Shown: positions 8,290-15,457 of the stretch, in pieces
Layout: the number at the start of each line of letters is the position of its first letter
Numbering within the stretch: position 1 is the stretch's first letter
NCBI RefSeq assembly: GCF_023369855.1
Contig: NZ_JAMBPP010000007.1
Coordinates: 196,640-260,639 of the forward strand
DNA from: Actinotalea alkalitolerans
GTDB lineage: Bacteria; Actinomycetota; Actinomycetes; Actinomycetales; Cellulomonadaceae
Direction of reading: 5' to 3'
DNA: 64,000 nt
Position numbers and translations under genes: made by a program
The notes under the pieces: generated by a model
The model's input: the letters and a program-made list of their open reading frames with translations, nothing else
The model's database searches: none
What the model was told of the DNA's origin: nothing

Positions 8290-9698
8290 AGGTAGGGCTC
8301 CACGTTCTCGCGGTAGGCGGTCTCGATGCGCGGGGTGATGGAGCTCCACGCCTGCTCCGGGTCGGTGCCGCGCAGCACGATCTGCTCGATGCCCTCGCTG
8401 AGCAGCTGGTCCGCCCCGGGGACGAAGACGCGGATCCAGTCCTGGGAGCGGGCCTTGTCGTTGAGCTGGTCCACGGCCGTGCGGAACTGCGGCGCCTCGG
8501 CGTAGACGGCCTGCATCTCGGGTGACTCGATCGCCGAGGTACGGACCGGCATGTACCCGGTGTTCTGGGAGAAGTGCGCGGTCTGGTCGGTCTCGGTGAG
8601 GAACGCCAGGAAGATCGCCGCGGCGAGCTGCTGCTCGGGCGTGCGGGAGGACGGGATCGCCAGGCCGGTGCCGCCGGTGGGGGTGCCGCCACCGGCGGGA
8701 CCGTCGGGCAGGTACGCCGTGCCGACCTCGAACTCCGCGGCGTCGAGGATCCCCTTGAGCGACCCGGTCGAGCCGATGGTGGCCGCGACGAGGCCTGAGG
8801 CGAAGTCGACGGCCGAGTCCTCCGAGACGGTCGCGAGACCGCTGTCGTGGAACATGTCCCGCAGGAACTCCCCGGCCTCGAGGGCCTCCGGGGTGTCCAG
8901 GGTGGTCTCCCACTCGTCGGAGTACTGGCCGCCGTGGCCCCACAGGATGTTCTTGAACCACCACGCGGACCAGGACGGCCCGACGGACAGACCCAGCGGG
9001 GCCGAGTCCGCGGGGACCTGCTCGGTCAGGGCGTCCTGCCACCCGGCGAGCTCGGCCCAGGTCTCGGGGCCACGGTCGGGCAGGCCGGCGGCCTGCCACA
9101 TGTCGGCGTTGTAGTAGAAGAGCGGTGTGGACCGGGCGTACGGCGCGGCCCAGTGCAGGCCGTCGTACTCGTAGTCGCCGTAGAAGGCCGGGACGTAGTC
9201 GTCGACGTCGACCTCGAGGTGCTCGAACACGTCGTCGAGCGGCATGATCTGGTCGTTCAGGTGGTAGCGGAACCACCAGACGTCGGAGGAGATCACCAGG
9301 TCGGGGAGCTGGTCGGTCTGCGACGCGGCCTGGAAGCGCTGGGCGATCTCGTCGTAGTTCGCCCCGGCGGTGACGAGGTTGACGGAGATCTCCGGGTGGG
9401 CCTCCTCGAAGCGCTCGACGAGCTCCTTCTCGACCTCTTGCGAACCACCGGGGTGGTTGCTCCACCAGGTGATCTCGGAGGCGGGCTCGACCTGTGACCA
9501 GTCCACCTCGGTGGCCTGCTCACGGGACTCGGACGAGACGTCCGAGGCGACGCTCGGACCGGTGCAGGCGGTCAACGTCAGCGCGCCGACGGCGGTCAGG
9601 GCGCCGAGCGCGAGGGCCGACGGCCGTCGTGAGCTCGGTCGGTCCACCAGGGGGCGGCGGGTGGGCTCGCGGCGGGTCAGCACGGGGCGGGTGGACAC
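8286..9698 (-). CDS. ugpB: ABC transporter solute-binding lipoprotein, UgpB-like
   Basis: An extracytoplasmic binding protein of 470 residues. A long basic N-region is followed by a lipoprotein signal with lipobox LTAC (…GALTLTACTGPS). The mature part has the family-1 binding-protein pattern (ITWWSNHPGGSQEVEKELVERF; YARSTPLFYYNADMWQAAGLPD; NTGYMPVR). Aromatic residues such as YARSTPLFYYN resemble UgpB. The GTG at 9698 was chosen because GAGGAG lies just upstream; in-frame codons further up overlap ugpE. The operon order permease-permease-SBP-GDPD suggests glycerol-3-phosphate or glycerophosphodiester uptake, although sugar specificity cannot be excluded. Confidence 0.88.
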   Translation of the reverse strand: MSTRPVLTRREPTRRPLVDRPSSRRPSALALGALTAVGALTLTACTGPSVASDVSSESREQATEVDWSQVEPASEITWWSNHPGGSQEVEKELVERFEEAHPEISVNLVTAGANYDEIAQRFQAASQTDQLPDLVISSDVWWFRYHLNDQIMPLDDVFEHLEVDVDDYVPAFYGDYEYDGLHWAAPYARSTPLFYYNADMWQAAGLPDRGPETWAELAGWQDALTEQVPADSAPLGLSVGPSWSAWWFKNILWGHGGQYSDEWETTLDTPEALEAGEFLRDMFHDSGLATVSEDSAVDFASGLVAATIGSTGSLKGILDAAEFEVGTAYLPDGPAGGGTPTGGTGLAIPSSRTPEQQLAAAIFLAFLTETDQTAHFSQNTGYMPVRTSAIESPEMQAVYAEAPQFRTAVDQLNDKARSQDWIRVFVPGADQLLSEGIEQIVLRGTDPEQAWSSITPRIETAYRENVEPYL

Positions 9699-9814
9699 AG
9701 GTGTCTCCTCGGGAGTGCGGGTGGGTGCTCCCGCTCGGTGCGGGGGCGGGCCGGGCCGGTCGGCCCGGTGGTCTGGGAGGGTCCGGGGCACCGTCGTCGG
9801 CCCCGATGCAGGGG

Positions 9815-10750
9815 TCAGCCGGTGACGGCCCCCGTGGTGAGGCCGGCGACGAGCCGGCGTTGCAGGACGAGGAAGACCAGCAGGATCGGCAGGGTGACCA
9901 GGACCGTGGCGGCCAGCAGCATCCCCCAGTCGTTCATGCCGTCGATGTTCTGCAGCAGCGTGAGTCCCACGGGCAGGGTCATCTTCTGCGGGTCGTCCAC
10001 GACGAGGAACGGCCACAGGTAGTCGTTCCACTCGTTGACCACCGCCACCAGGCCGACGGCGGCGACGGTCGGCAGGGACATCGGCACGACGAACCGCCAC
10101 AGCCGCCGCCAGTGCCCCGCGCCGTCGAGCTCGGCCGCCTCCAGGACGGAGGCGGGCAGCGTGAGGAAGTGCTGGCGGAACAGGAAGGTGCCGAAGGCGC
10201 TCGCGAGCCCGGGGACGAGGATCCCCTGGTAGGTGTTCAGCCAGCCCAGGCTCGCCACGAAGGAGTAGTTGGGGATGATCGTGATCTGGGGCGGGATCAT
10301 CAGGGCCGCGATGACCACGAGGAACACGGTGCGCCGGAACGGCACGTCCAGGAACACCAGCGCGTACGCGCAGCACAGTCCGAGGATGACCTTGAGTCCC
10401 GCGCCGACCACCGTGAGCCCCACGCTGTTGAGGAACAGCTGGCCGATCGGGATGGTCTGGGCCGCGTTCTGGTAGCTCGTGAGGTCAACTGCCTCGGGGA
10501 GCCACTGCAGGGGCAGGCGGTACAGCTCTGCGGGGCGCTTGAGGCTCGCGAGCACCATCCACAGCAGCGGGGCGCCGAGCACGACCGTCGCCGCCGTCAT
10601 CGTGACCCAGCCGCCGGCGTCCAGCAGGAGGGTGCGGGGGTCCCGACGGCGGCGCCCGGTGCCAGGACGAGGGGGAGCCGCCGTGGGCGGGGTCGGGGTG
10701 GTGGCTGGTGCCGTGGTCGCGGCCGGGCGAGGGGAGGTCTGCAGGCTCAT
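9815..10750 (-). CDS. ugpE: ABC transporter permease, UgpE/MalG type
   Basis: An inner-membrane permease of 311 residues with six predicted helices after a Pro/Thr-rich cytoplasmic N-terminus of about 45 residues. The EAA loop that docks to the ATPase is present (EAAELDGAGHWRRLWRFVVPMSLP), as is the C-terminal half typical of MalG-type subunits (NEWNDYLWPFLVV). The start codon overlaps the stop of the upstream permease gene by four bases (ATGA). It forms the heterodimeric channel with that protein. Confidence 0.9.
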   Translation of the reverse strand: MSLQTSPRPAATTAPATTPTPPTAAPPRPGTGRRRRDPRTLLLDAGGWVTMTAATVVLGAPLLWMVLASLKRPAELYRLPLQWLPEAVDLTSYQNAAQTIPIGQLFLNSVGLTVVGAGLKVILGLCCAYALVFLDVPFRRTVFLVVIAALMIPPQITIIPNYSFVASLGWLNTYQGILVPGLASAFGTFLFRQHFLTLPASVLEAAELDGAGHWRRLWRFVVPMSLPTVAAVGLVAVVNEWNDYLWPFLVVDDPQKMTLPVGLTLLQNIDGMNDWGMLLAATVLVTLPILLVFLVLQRRLVAGLTTGAVTG

Positions 10751-11733
10751 GCGTAGTGGACCTTCTTCTCGACGTAGCGCAGCTGCAGCGCGGTGACCGT
10801 GAGTAGCACGAGGAAGAGCACGGTGGCGCCCGCGGACGCGTAGCCCGCACGGCCGTTGACGAAGCCCTCCTGGTATATCTGGTACATCAGCGTGGTGGTG
10901 CTGCCGAGGGGGCCGCCCGAGGTCATCGAGCGGATGATGTCGAAGGACTGGAGCGAGGCGAGCATCATCGTGACCGTGAGGAAGAACGTCGTCGGGGTGA
11001 GCAGCGGCAGCACGATCGACCGCAGCGTGCGGGTCGGGCCGGCGCCGTCCAGCGATGCCGCGTCGCGCAGGTCCTGCGGTACGGACTGGAGCCCGGCCAG
11101 GTAGATCAGGGCGACGTACCCGAGGTTCTTCCACAGGTACACCACGATGATCATGACCAGGGGCCAGGGCTCGGCGGTGTACCACTGGGGCGAGGCGGCC
11201 CCGAACCAGCCGAGCACCGCTGACATCAGCCCGTAGCGCGGGTCGAAGATGAACAGCCAGAGGATCCCGACGGCGTACCCGGACAGGACGTAGGGGGCGA
11301 AGGCCACGGTCCGGGCCAGGCCCCGGCCCGGCAGGCGGCGGTCGAGCAGCAGCGCGAGCCCGAGGCCCAGCACGAGCGCCCCGCCCACCGTGGTGACCGT
11401 GAAGACCGCCGTGGTCGCCAGGACCTGACTGGTCGCAGGGCTGGTGAACCACTCGACGTAGTTGCCCAGCCCCACGAACCGGGCGACCGGTGACCCGAGG
11501 TTCCACTGCATGGTGGAGAGGTAGAAGCTCTCCACGAGCGGTCGGTACACGAACAGGGCGAGCAGGGCGACGTTGGGTCCTGCGAGCACCAGGAACCACA
11601 GCAGCGCACGGCGTCGGCGCGAGCTCGCCCTGCGCCTCGACCGCGGACCGAGTGCGCCGACGGCCGGTGCGGCGCCCGCTGGGTCCGGTACGGCGCGGGG
11701 GTCGGGTCCAGGTTGGGCGAGGACGGCGGCCAT
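10747..11733 (-). CDS. ugpA: ABC transporter permease, UgpA/MalF type
   Basis: A permease of 328 residues and first gene of the ugp operon. An Arg-rich cytoplasmic start precedes six helices (LLWFLVLAGPNVALLALFVYRPL first). The EAA-like loop is DAASLDGAGPTRTLRSIVLPLLTP and the family segment SFDIIRSMTSGGPLGSTTTLMYQIYQEGF is clear. The ATG at 11733 is preceded by GGAGAG. Three inverted repeats in the 565-bp region upstream are candidate control sites. The cognate ATPase is not in this operon. Confidence 0.9.
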   Translation of the reverse strand: MAAVLAQPGPDPRAVPDPAGAAPAVGALGPRSRRRASSRRRRALLWFLVLAGPNVALLALFVYRPLVESFYLSTMQWNLGSPVARFVGLGNYVEWFTSPATSQVLATTAVFTVTTVGGALVLGLGLALLLDRRLPGRGLARTVAFAPYVLSGYAVGILWLFIFDPRYGLMSAVLGWFGAASPQWYTAEPWPLVMIIVVYLWKNLGYVALIYLAGLQSVPQDLRDAASLDGAGPTRTLRSIVLPLLTPTTFFLTVTMMLASLQSFDIIRSMTSGGPLGSTTTLMYQIYQEGFVNGRAGYASAGATVLFLVLLTVTALQLRYVEKKVHYA

Positions 11734-11882
11734 GGGCTCTCCGGGCGACGAGCGGTGCTGCGCCGGACGGCGCAGGCGGGGCACCGGGTGGTGCACCGGG
11801 TCCTGCCGGGGGTGGTGCCACCGGTCCGGACCGTGAGCGAACGTAGCCCGGCGACGAGGGCGAGAAGCCTGGTCCGCGACGG

Positions 11883-11906
11883 CGTTGCCGAAGGGTTGGC
11901 GCAACG
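11883..11906. promoter_or_regulatory. Inverted repeat in the ugpA upstream region
   Basis: Arms CGTTGC and GCAACG are separated by 12 bp, about 150 bp upstream of ugpA. Within it, GTTG-GCG-CAAC is a second, nested near-palindrome. Spacing from the start is consistent with control of the ugp promoter, but no -10/-35 is convincing, so this is only a candidate site. Confidence 0.3.
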
Positions 11907-12014
11907 TTCACGTGGTTCTCGGGGGGTTCAGGCGCGGGTCGCCAGAGTGGCGTCGAGGGTTCATCGGGGCGTGGCCGACGGTTCGCGGCAGCCGACGACG
12001 TGGTGTGCTGGCTG

Positions 12015-12028
12015 TGGTCGCGCGACCA
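12015..12028. promoter_or_regulatory. 14-bp perfect palindrome, LacI-operator-like
   Basis: TGGTCGCGCGACCA is fully symmetric with a central CG. Length, symmetry and TGG/CCA ends are like the CebR/LacI-family operators of actinobacterial sugar transporters (established pattern TGGGAGCGCTCCCA). It lies between the divergent ugpA and secreted-protein genes and could act on either. Confidence 0.45.
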
Positions 12029-12044
12029 TGGTCATCACTGCCCC

Positions 12045-12066
12045 GGCATACCCCGCGCGGTATGCC
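12045..12066. promoter_or_regulatory. 8-bp-arm inverted repeat in the ugpA / secreted-protein divergent region
   Basis: GGCATACC and GGTATGCC flank a 6-bp GC spacer, giving a 22-bp dyad 16 bp after the preceding palindrome. Perfect arms in an otherwise unstructured intergenic region suggest a protein-binding site; the regulator is unknown. Confidence 0.4.
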
Positions 12067-12084
12067 CGCTTTGCCCTAGGTCGA

Positions 12085-12220
12085 GCGGGTGAAATCGGTG
12101 TGAAAGCACAGGTCGGTGGCGACAGTCCGCGAATTCTGCGGGTTCGGACCGCAACACTGGGGCTGCCCTCCTGGAGTGTCGCCCGGCCTACCCAGCCGGA
12201 CGGCGTCAGGTGGGCGAGCC
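12085..12220 (+). other. Structured 5' leader upstream of the first secreted-protein gene
   Basis: This part of the 565-bp gene-free region folds into several local hairpins on the plus strand. They include TGTG/CACA closing an AAAG loop near 12100, GTCC…GGAC around 12124-12150, and ACACT…AGTGT around 12151-12179. Short words resemble conserved riboswitch segments (GGTGAAAT, GACAGTCCGCG), but the full order of no known class is present. The remainder of the gap up to 12298 is C-rich and shows nothing else I can name. Confidence 0.3.
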
Positions 12221-12298
12221 GGCCCCCACCGGTTCGGCACGTCCCCCCCGTCAGGCGACCCCCCGGTCGCCGAACCACCCGACCTCGAAGGACCCCTC

Positions 12299-12694
12299 AT
12301 GGCTTCCACGCGCCGCAAGTCCGCCGCCCTCGCCCTCGCCGTCGTCGGCGTCGCCGGGCTGACCCTGGCCTCCGCCGCCCAGCTGAACGTCAACAGCGCC
12401 TCGCTCGGCGCGGGCACCGACATCGTCGCGGCGTGCGACGACGACGGCATCGACGTGACCTTCACCAACGGGTACTCGGCCGACGAGGCGACCTACCTGA
12501 CGTCGGCCGTCACGCTCGGTGACGTCGCGACCGCGTGCGTGGGCAACGACCTGCGGATCACCCTCGCCGATGCTGACGGGGCCTCGCTCGCCGAGATCAC
12601 CACCACGGTCGCTGCGGGCGGGCCCGCCTACTCGCTGACGTCGGCAGTCGACGCCGAGCTGGTCGAGAGCGTCTCCGTCGTCATCTCCGGCTGA
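12299..12694 (+). CDS. Small secreted protein, SipW-dependent type (paralogue of the 15.5-kb gene)
   Basis: A product of 131 residues. Residues 1-27 form a signal peptide (TRRK, hydrophobic core, ASAAQ). The mature part begins LNVNSASLGAGTDIVAAC and has only two cysteines, C46 and C80, 33 residues apart. The 138-residue product at 15458-15874 has two cysteines with the identical 33-residue spacing and the shared phrase LAEIT, so the two are paralogues. The gene directly precedes a SipW-type signal peptidase gene (28 bp). By analogy with proteins processed by alternate signal peptidases (TasA/camelysin-like exported proteins) it may be a surface or matrix component. That is inference; no function is known to me. 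Confidence 0.8.
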   Translation: MASTRRKSAALALAVVGVAGLTLASAAQLNVNSASLGAGTDIVAACDDDGIDVTFTNGYSADEATYLTSAVTLGDVATACVGNDLRITLADADGASLAEITTTVAAGGPAYSLTSAVDAELVESVSVVISG

Positions 12695-12722
12695 CCCGAC
12701 CGTCCGCTCGACCGACGTCCGG

Positions 12723-13337
12723 ATGGGCGCCACCGACAGCGCACGACCGGCCGACGTGACCTGGTCACGTCGGCTGGTCGGTGCTGCCTCGAGCATCGTG
12801 TGGGTGGTGGGCGCGCTGGTGGTCGGCTGGTTCCTGTGGCCCAGCTCGCTCGGTGGCTGCACGACCCTGACGATCGTCTCGGGGCGCTCGATGGAGCCCA
12901 CGTACGTCACGGGTGACCTGGTGGTCTCCCGCTGCGGGCAGGTCGAGGTCGGCGACGTGATCGTCTACAGCCCCCCGAACGTCGGTGGCGCCCGCGTGAT
13001 CCACCGGATCATCGGCGGCGACGAGGCCGGCTGGGTCGTCCAGGGAGACAACAACGACTTCCTGGACCCCTGGATGCCCGTCGCGCAGGACATCCACGGC
13101 TCGGCGGTGCTGCACCTGCCCCAGGTCGGGCGGTTCGCCTCGATCCTGCTCAGTCCGCTCACCTGGGTCTCGCTGATGGTCGTGGCGCTCGCCGTGATCG
13201 TCTGGCCCGGACGAGAGACGCAGGACCTGGCGCACAGCCCTGAGTCGGGCGACGATCCCGCACCGGAGCCCGACGTCGTCCCCGACGAGGACCTCCTGCA
13301 GGGCCTCGGTGCGGCACCTGCCGCACCGCACTCCTAG
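12723..13337 (+). CDS. Signal peptidase I, SipW/ER-type (Ser-His)
   Basis: A membrane peptidase of 204 residues. Helix 1 is SIVWVVGALVVGWFLW (about 24-39). The nucleophile is S56 in SGRSMEPT. The general-base region reads ARVIHRIIGG with H94 where bacterial type I peptidases have lysine, and GDNND (D109) follows; this is the SipW/archaeal/eukaryotic pattern. Helix 2 is near residues 145-162, and an acidic Pro-rich cytoplasmic tail ends the protein. Such enzymes process a restricted set of exported proteins encoded next to them. Here secreted-protein genes lie immediately upstream and downstream, which are the likely substrates. Confidence 0.92.
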   Translation: MGATDSARPADVTWSRRLVGAASSIVWVVGALVVGWFLWPSSLGGCTTLTIVSGRSMEPTYVTGDLVVSRCGQVEVGDVIVYSPPNVGGARVIHRIIGGDEAGWVVQGDNNDFLDPWMPVAQDIHGSAVLHLPQVGRFASILLSPLTWVSLMVVALAVIVWPGRETQDLAHSPESGDDPAPEPDVVPDEDLLQGLGAAPAAPHS

Positions 13338-13398
13338 CCCGACCCCGTTCCCCGCACCTGCCGTCGCACCGCAGCCCGAGCCGCGAGAGGAGTGCCCT

Positions 13399-14187
13399 GT
13401 GAGGCGAGTCCTGGCCCTGACGCTGCTCGTCGTGACGCTCCTCATGAGCGCCACGGTCGGGCAGGCGGCCTCCCTGGGTGTGCGTGCAGGCTCCCTCGAC
13501 ACCTTCAGCCTCACCGGCCGGTGCACGGACCAGGTGGTCGCGGTGCGCGCCGGTGCGGTGTCCGCCGGTTCGGCGTCCTCGGTGGTGCTGACGGTCCCCG
13601 CCGGCTGCCACGGCCTGTCCGGCACGCTGCGCCTGGTCGGTGCCGCGGGGGCGCTGGCCGGCACGGACTCGATATTCACCCTGCCCTCCACCGGCGCCGA
13701 GGTCACGATCGCCGTTCCGGGCTACGTGGCGGCCGACGTGGTCCGGGTGGCCCTCCTGGTGGGGGGCTGGGGACTGCCGACGGCGTGGAGCCACACGCCG
13801 ACGTCCCCGCCCACCGCACCCGCGATCAGCTGCACGACCAGCGACCCCAGCCGACCCTGCACGGCAGAGGTGACCCGTCTGGACGCCTGGAGCGGTGCCT
13901 ACAACGTCTACGTCAAGGTGGCCGACGCCCGCGCGACCAACGCCAACAACCCGGTGACGTGGACCGTGACGATGAACTTCGCCGACCCGACGTACCCCTT
14001 CGTGCCCAAGGCGATGGACTCCGACGGTGGCGTGGTCGCCACGAGCACCTGCGCCCAGATGCCTCTGCTCACCCTGGGCGGGACCACGGCGTGGTGGGAC
14101 TTCGACGAGCTGCGCAAGAGCACGGTGCGCTCGTTCTACCTGCAGGCCCGGCCGGCCGGCTCGGGCAACCTGATCACCTGCCCCTGA
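13399..14187 (+). CDS. Secreted protein associated with SipW-type peptidase
   Basis: A product of 262 residues from a GTG start preceded by GAGAGGAG. Signal peptide 1-23 (RRVLALTLLVVTLLMSATVGQAAS) leads to LGVRAGSLDTFSLTGRC, similar in layout to the mature start of the neighbour at 12299. C42 and C70 form the N-terminal pair (27 residues between). The C-terminal half (145-262) carries four more cysteines and an NYT-like beta-rich composition (WSGAYNVYVKVADARATNANNPVTWTVTMNF). No transmembrane anchor or sorting signal is seen at the C-terminus. It is probably translated with the peptidase gene 61 bp upstream and is a candidate substrate. Family not otherwise recognised. Confidence 0.75.
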   Translation: MRRVLALTLLVVTLLMSATVGQAASLGVRAGSLDTFSLTGRCTDQVVAVRAGAVSAGSASSVVLTVPAGCHGLSGTLRLVGAAGALAGTDSIFTLPSTGAEVTIAVPGYVAADVVRVALLVGGWGLPTAWSHTPTSPPTAPAISCTTSDPSRPCTAEVTRLDAWSGAYNVYVKVADARATNANNPVTWTVTMNFADPTYPFVPKAMDSDGGVVATSTCAQMPLLTLGGTTAWWDFDELRKSTVRSFYLQARPAGSGNLITCP

Positions 14188-14203
14188 CGGGCCGCGAAGC
14201 CTC

Positions 14204-15061
14204 TCAGCCGACGGGTCCGAGCACCGGTCGCTTGGCCGCGCGGCGGTCGCCCGACGACTGACCGCGGAGCCGACGGGTCGCCCACGGGTAGGCGTGGGTG
14301 CGCAGCCACTGGGCGTCCTGACGGATCCGCTCGGTGCGCCGCAGCGGCGGCAGCGGCGTCAACGGGTCGTCCCACGCCGCGTCGTCGGGGTCGAGCCCCA
14401 GGGCCACCAGGGCGGCCTGGGCGACGCGCCGGTGGCCCTCGGTGGTCAGGTGGATCCGGTCAGGGCTCCACATCCGCCAGTCGCGCAGCGAGCGCATGCC
14501 CCACACGTCCAGGACGTGGGCGTCGTGGCGCCGGGCGATCGACCACACGTGGGAGTTGAGCGTCGCGACGCGACCGCGGGTGCGGCGCATCACCGGGCTG
14601 TCCTTGGCGTCCATGCCGGTGGCGAGCAGCACGTCGGCCCCGGCGCGGCGCAGCCGGACGACCGCCTGCTCGAGCCGGGCGGCCATGGCGTCCGGGTCCG
14701 CCGCGGGGCGGAGCAGGTCGTTGCCTCCGCCCACCAGGCTCACCAGGTCGGGCTCGAGGCCCAGCGCCGTGGGGACCTGCTCGGTGAGGATGGGACCGAG
14801 CAGGCGCCCCCGGACCGCGAGGTTGGCGTACCGCAGCTCGTCCCCGGGAGTGCGCTCGGCGAGGTGCTGCGCCAGGAGGTCGGCCCACCCCCGGCACGGT
14901 GCAGCGGGCTCGGCCGTGCCGGCGTCGGACGGCGGTTCTCCTCCGGGGAGGTCCCACAAGCCCTCGGTGAAAGAGTCGCCCAGCGCGACGTAGCGACGCC
15001 AGGGCGAGTCCTTTCGGTCGGGGATGCGGTCCGGATAGGCCTTCGAGCGGGTGAAATCCAC
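14204..15061 (-). CDS. SGNH/GDSL-family hydrolase (esterase/lipase)
   Basis: A product of 285 residues, with no clear signal peptide. Block I is YVALGDSFTEGL with the nucleophilic serine; block II has NLAVRGR; block III is VGGGNDLL with the oxyanion Asn; block V is SPDRIHLTTEGHRRVA, providing the catalytic Asp-x-x-His. These are the four hallmarks of SGNH hydrolases. Substrate is unknown. The GTG at 15061 is preferred but the ribosome site is weak, and a TTG 36 bases upstream is possible. It diverges from the riboswitch transcript, about 100 bp away. Confidence 0.88.
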   Translation of the reverse strand: MDFTRSKAYPDRIPDRKDSPWRRYVALGDSFTEGLWDLPGGEPPSDAGTAEPAAPCRGWADLLAQHLAERTPGDELRYANLAVRGRLLGPILTEQVPTALGLEPDLVSLVGGGNDLLRPAADPDAMAARLEQAVVRLRRAGADVLLATGMDAKDSPVMRRTRGRVATLNSHVWSIARRHDAHVLDVWGMRSLRDWRMWSPDRIHLTTEGHRRVAQAALVALGLDPDDAAWDDPLTPLPPLRRTERIRQDAQWLRTHAYPWATRRLRGQSSGDRRAAKRPVLGPVG

Positions 15062-15158
15062 CGTGCCAGTGTGCTCCGAAGCACACCAAGGGCCCAAACC
15101 GGACGCCTCGCCGTCGCGGGCGGTAGACGCGGACCCGGGGGTGGGTCATCCTGGGCAG

Positions 15159-15241
15159 GTCAGCGACAAGCAGGCAAACCCGTTGCAAGGCGGGGACGCA
15201 AAGCCACGGGACCCTCAGGGTCAGCCGGGTTACCGAACGAC
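15159..15241 (+). promoter_or_regulatory. Cyclic-di-GMP-I riboswitch (GEMM-I)
   Basis: All conserved blocks of the GEMM-I aptamer are present in order: GGCAAACC at 15173-15180, the GCAA-tetraloop P1b-type hairpin (GTTGCAAGGC), GGGACGCAAAGCC at 15192-15205, a short hairpin GACCCTCAGGGTC, and GCCGGGTTACCGA at 15224-15236. GTC at 15159 can pair with GAC at 15239 to close the outer stem. It is followed at 15245 by GAGG and the ATG of a 30-codon ORF, then at 15458 by a secreted-protein gene. Whether it acts on translation of the small ORF or on transcription into 15458 cannot be decided from sequence. Confidence 0.93.
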
Positions 15242-15253
15242 AACGAGGCCCTC

Positions 15254-15346
15254 ATGAGCACACCACGGACCACCTGGTCCCGCTCCACCTGGCCGGCGCA
15301 CTACGTGCCCCCGCAGATCAGCGTCCGAGGTCATCGGACCCCCTGA
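15254..15346 (+). CDS. 30-residue small ORF directly behind the c-di-GMP riboswitch
   Basis: ATG at 15254 with GAGG six bases upstream, ending TGA at 15346. The peptide starts MSTPRTTWSRSTWPAHYV and is basic with two Trp and several Pro; it has no membrane segment. A hairpin GGACC-acct-GGTCC lies inside its first third. Its position immediately after the aptamer makes it the first cistron under riboswitch control. It may be a real small protein or a leader whose translation affects the next gene. Not recognised. Confidence 0.45.
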   Translation: MSTPRTTWSRSTWPAHYVPPQISVRGHRTP

Positions 15347-15399
15347 TCCTTCACGCATGACACCCGCCCCTGGTCGCAGGACGTGACCGCAGGGGGCAC

Positions 15400-15421
15400 C
15401 ACCGGACACGGACGTCCGGTG
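15400..15421 (+). terminator. Hairpin between riboswitch and secreted-protein gene
   Basis: Arms CACCGGAC and GTCCGGTG enclose a 6-nt loop, 37 bp before the start at 15458. No T-run follows. It could be an attenuator in the riboswitch expression platform or just a transcript hairpin. Confidence 0.35.
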
Positions 15422-15457
15422 AAGGAAGTCACCATCTCGGACCCAGGAGGGGGACAG

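Noticed and set aside
12085..12150. FMN riboswitch suggested by GGTGAAAT and GACAGTCCGCG
   Set aside because: The second half of the RFN element and its GGATGGGAGA block are missing, and the gene downstream is not riboflavin-related.
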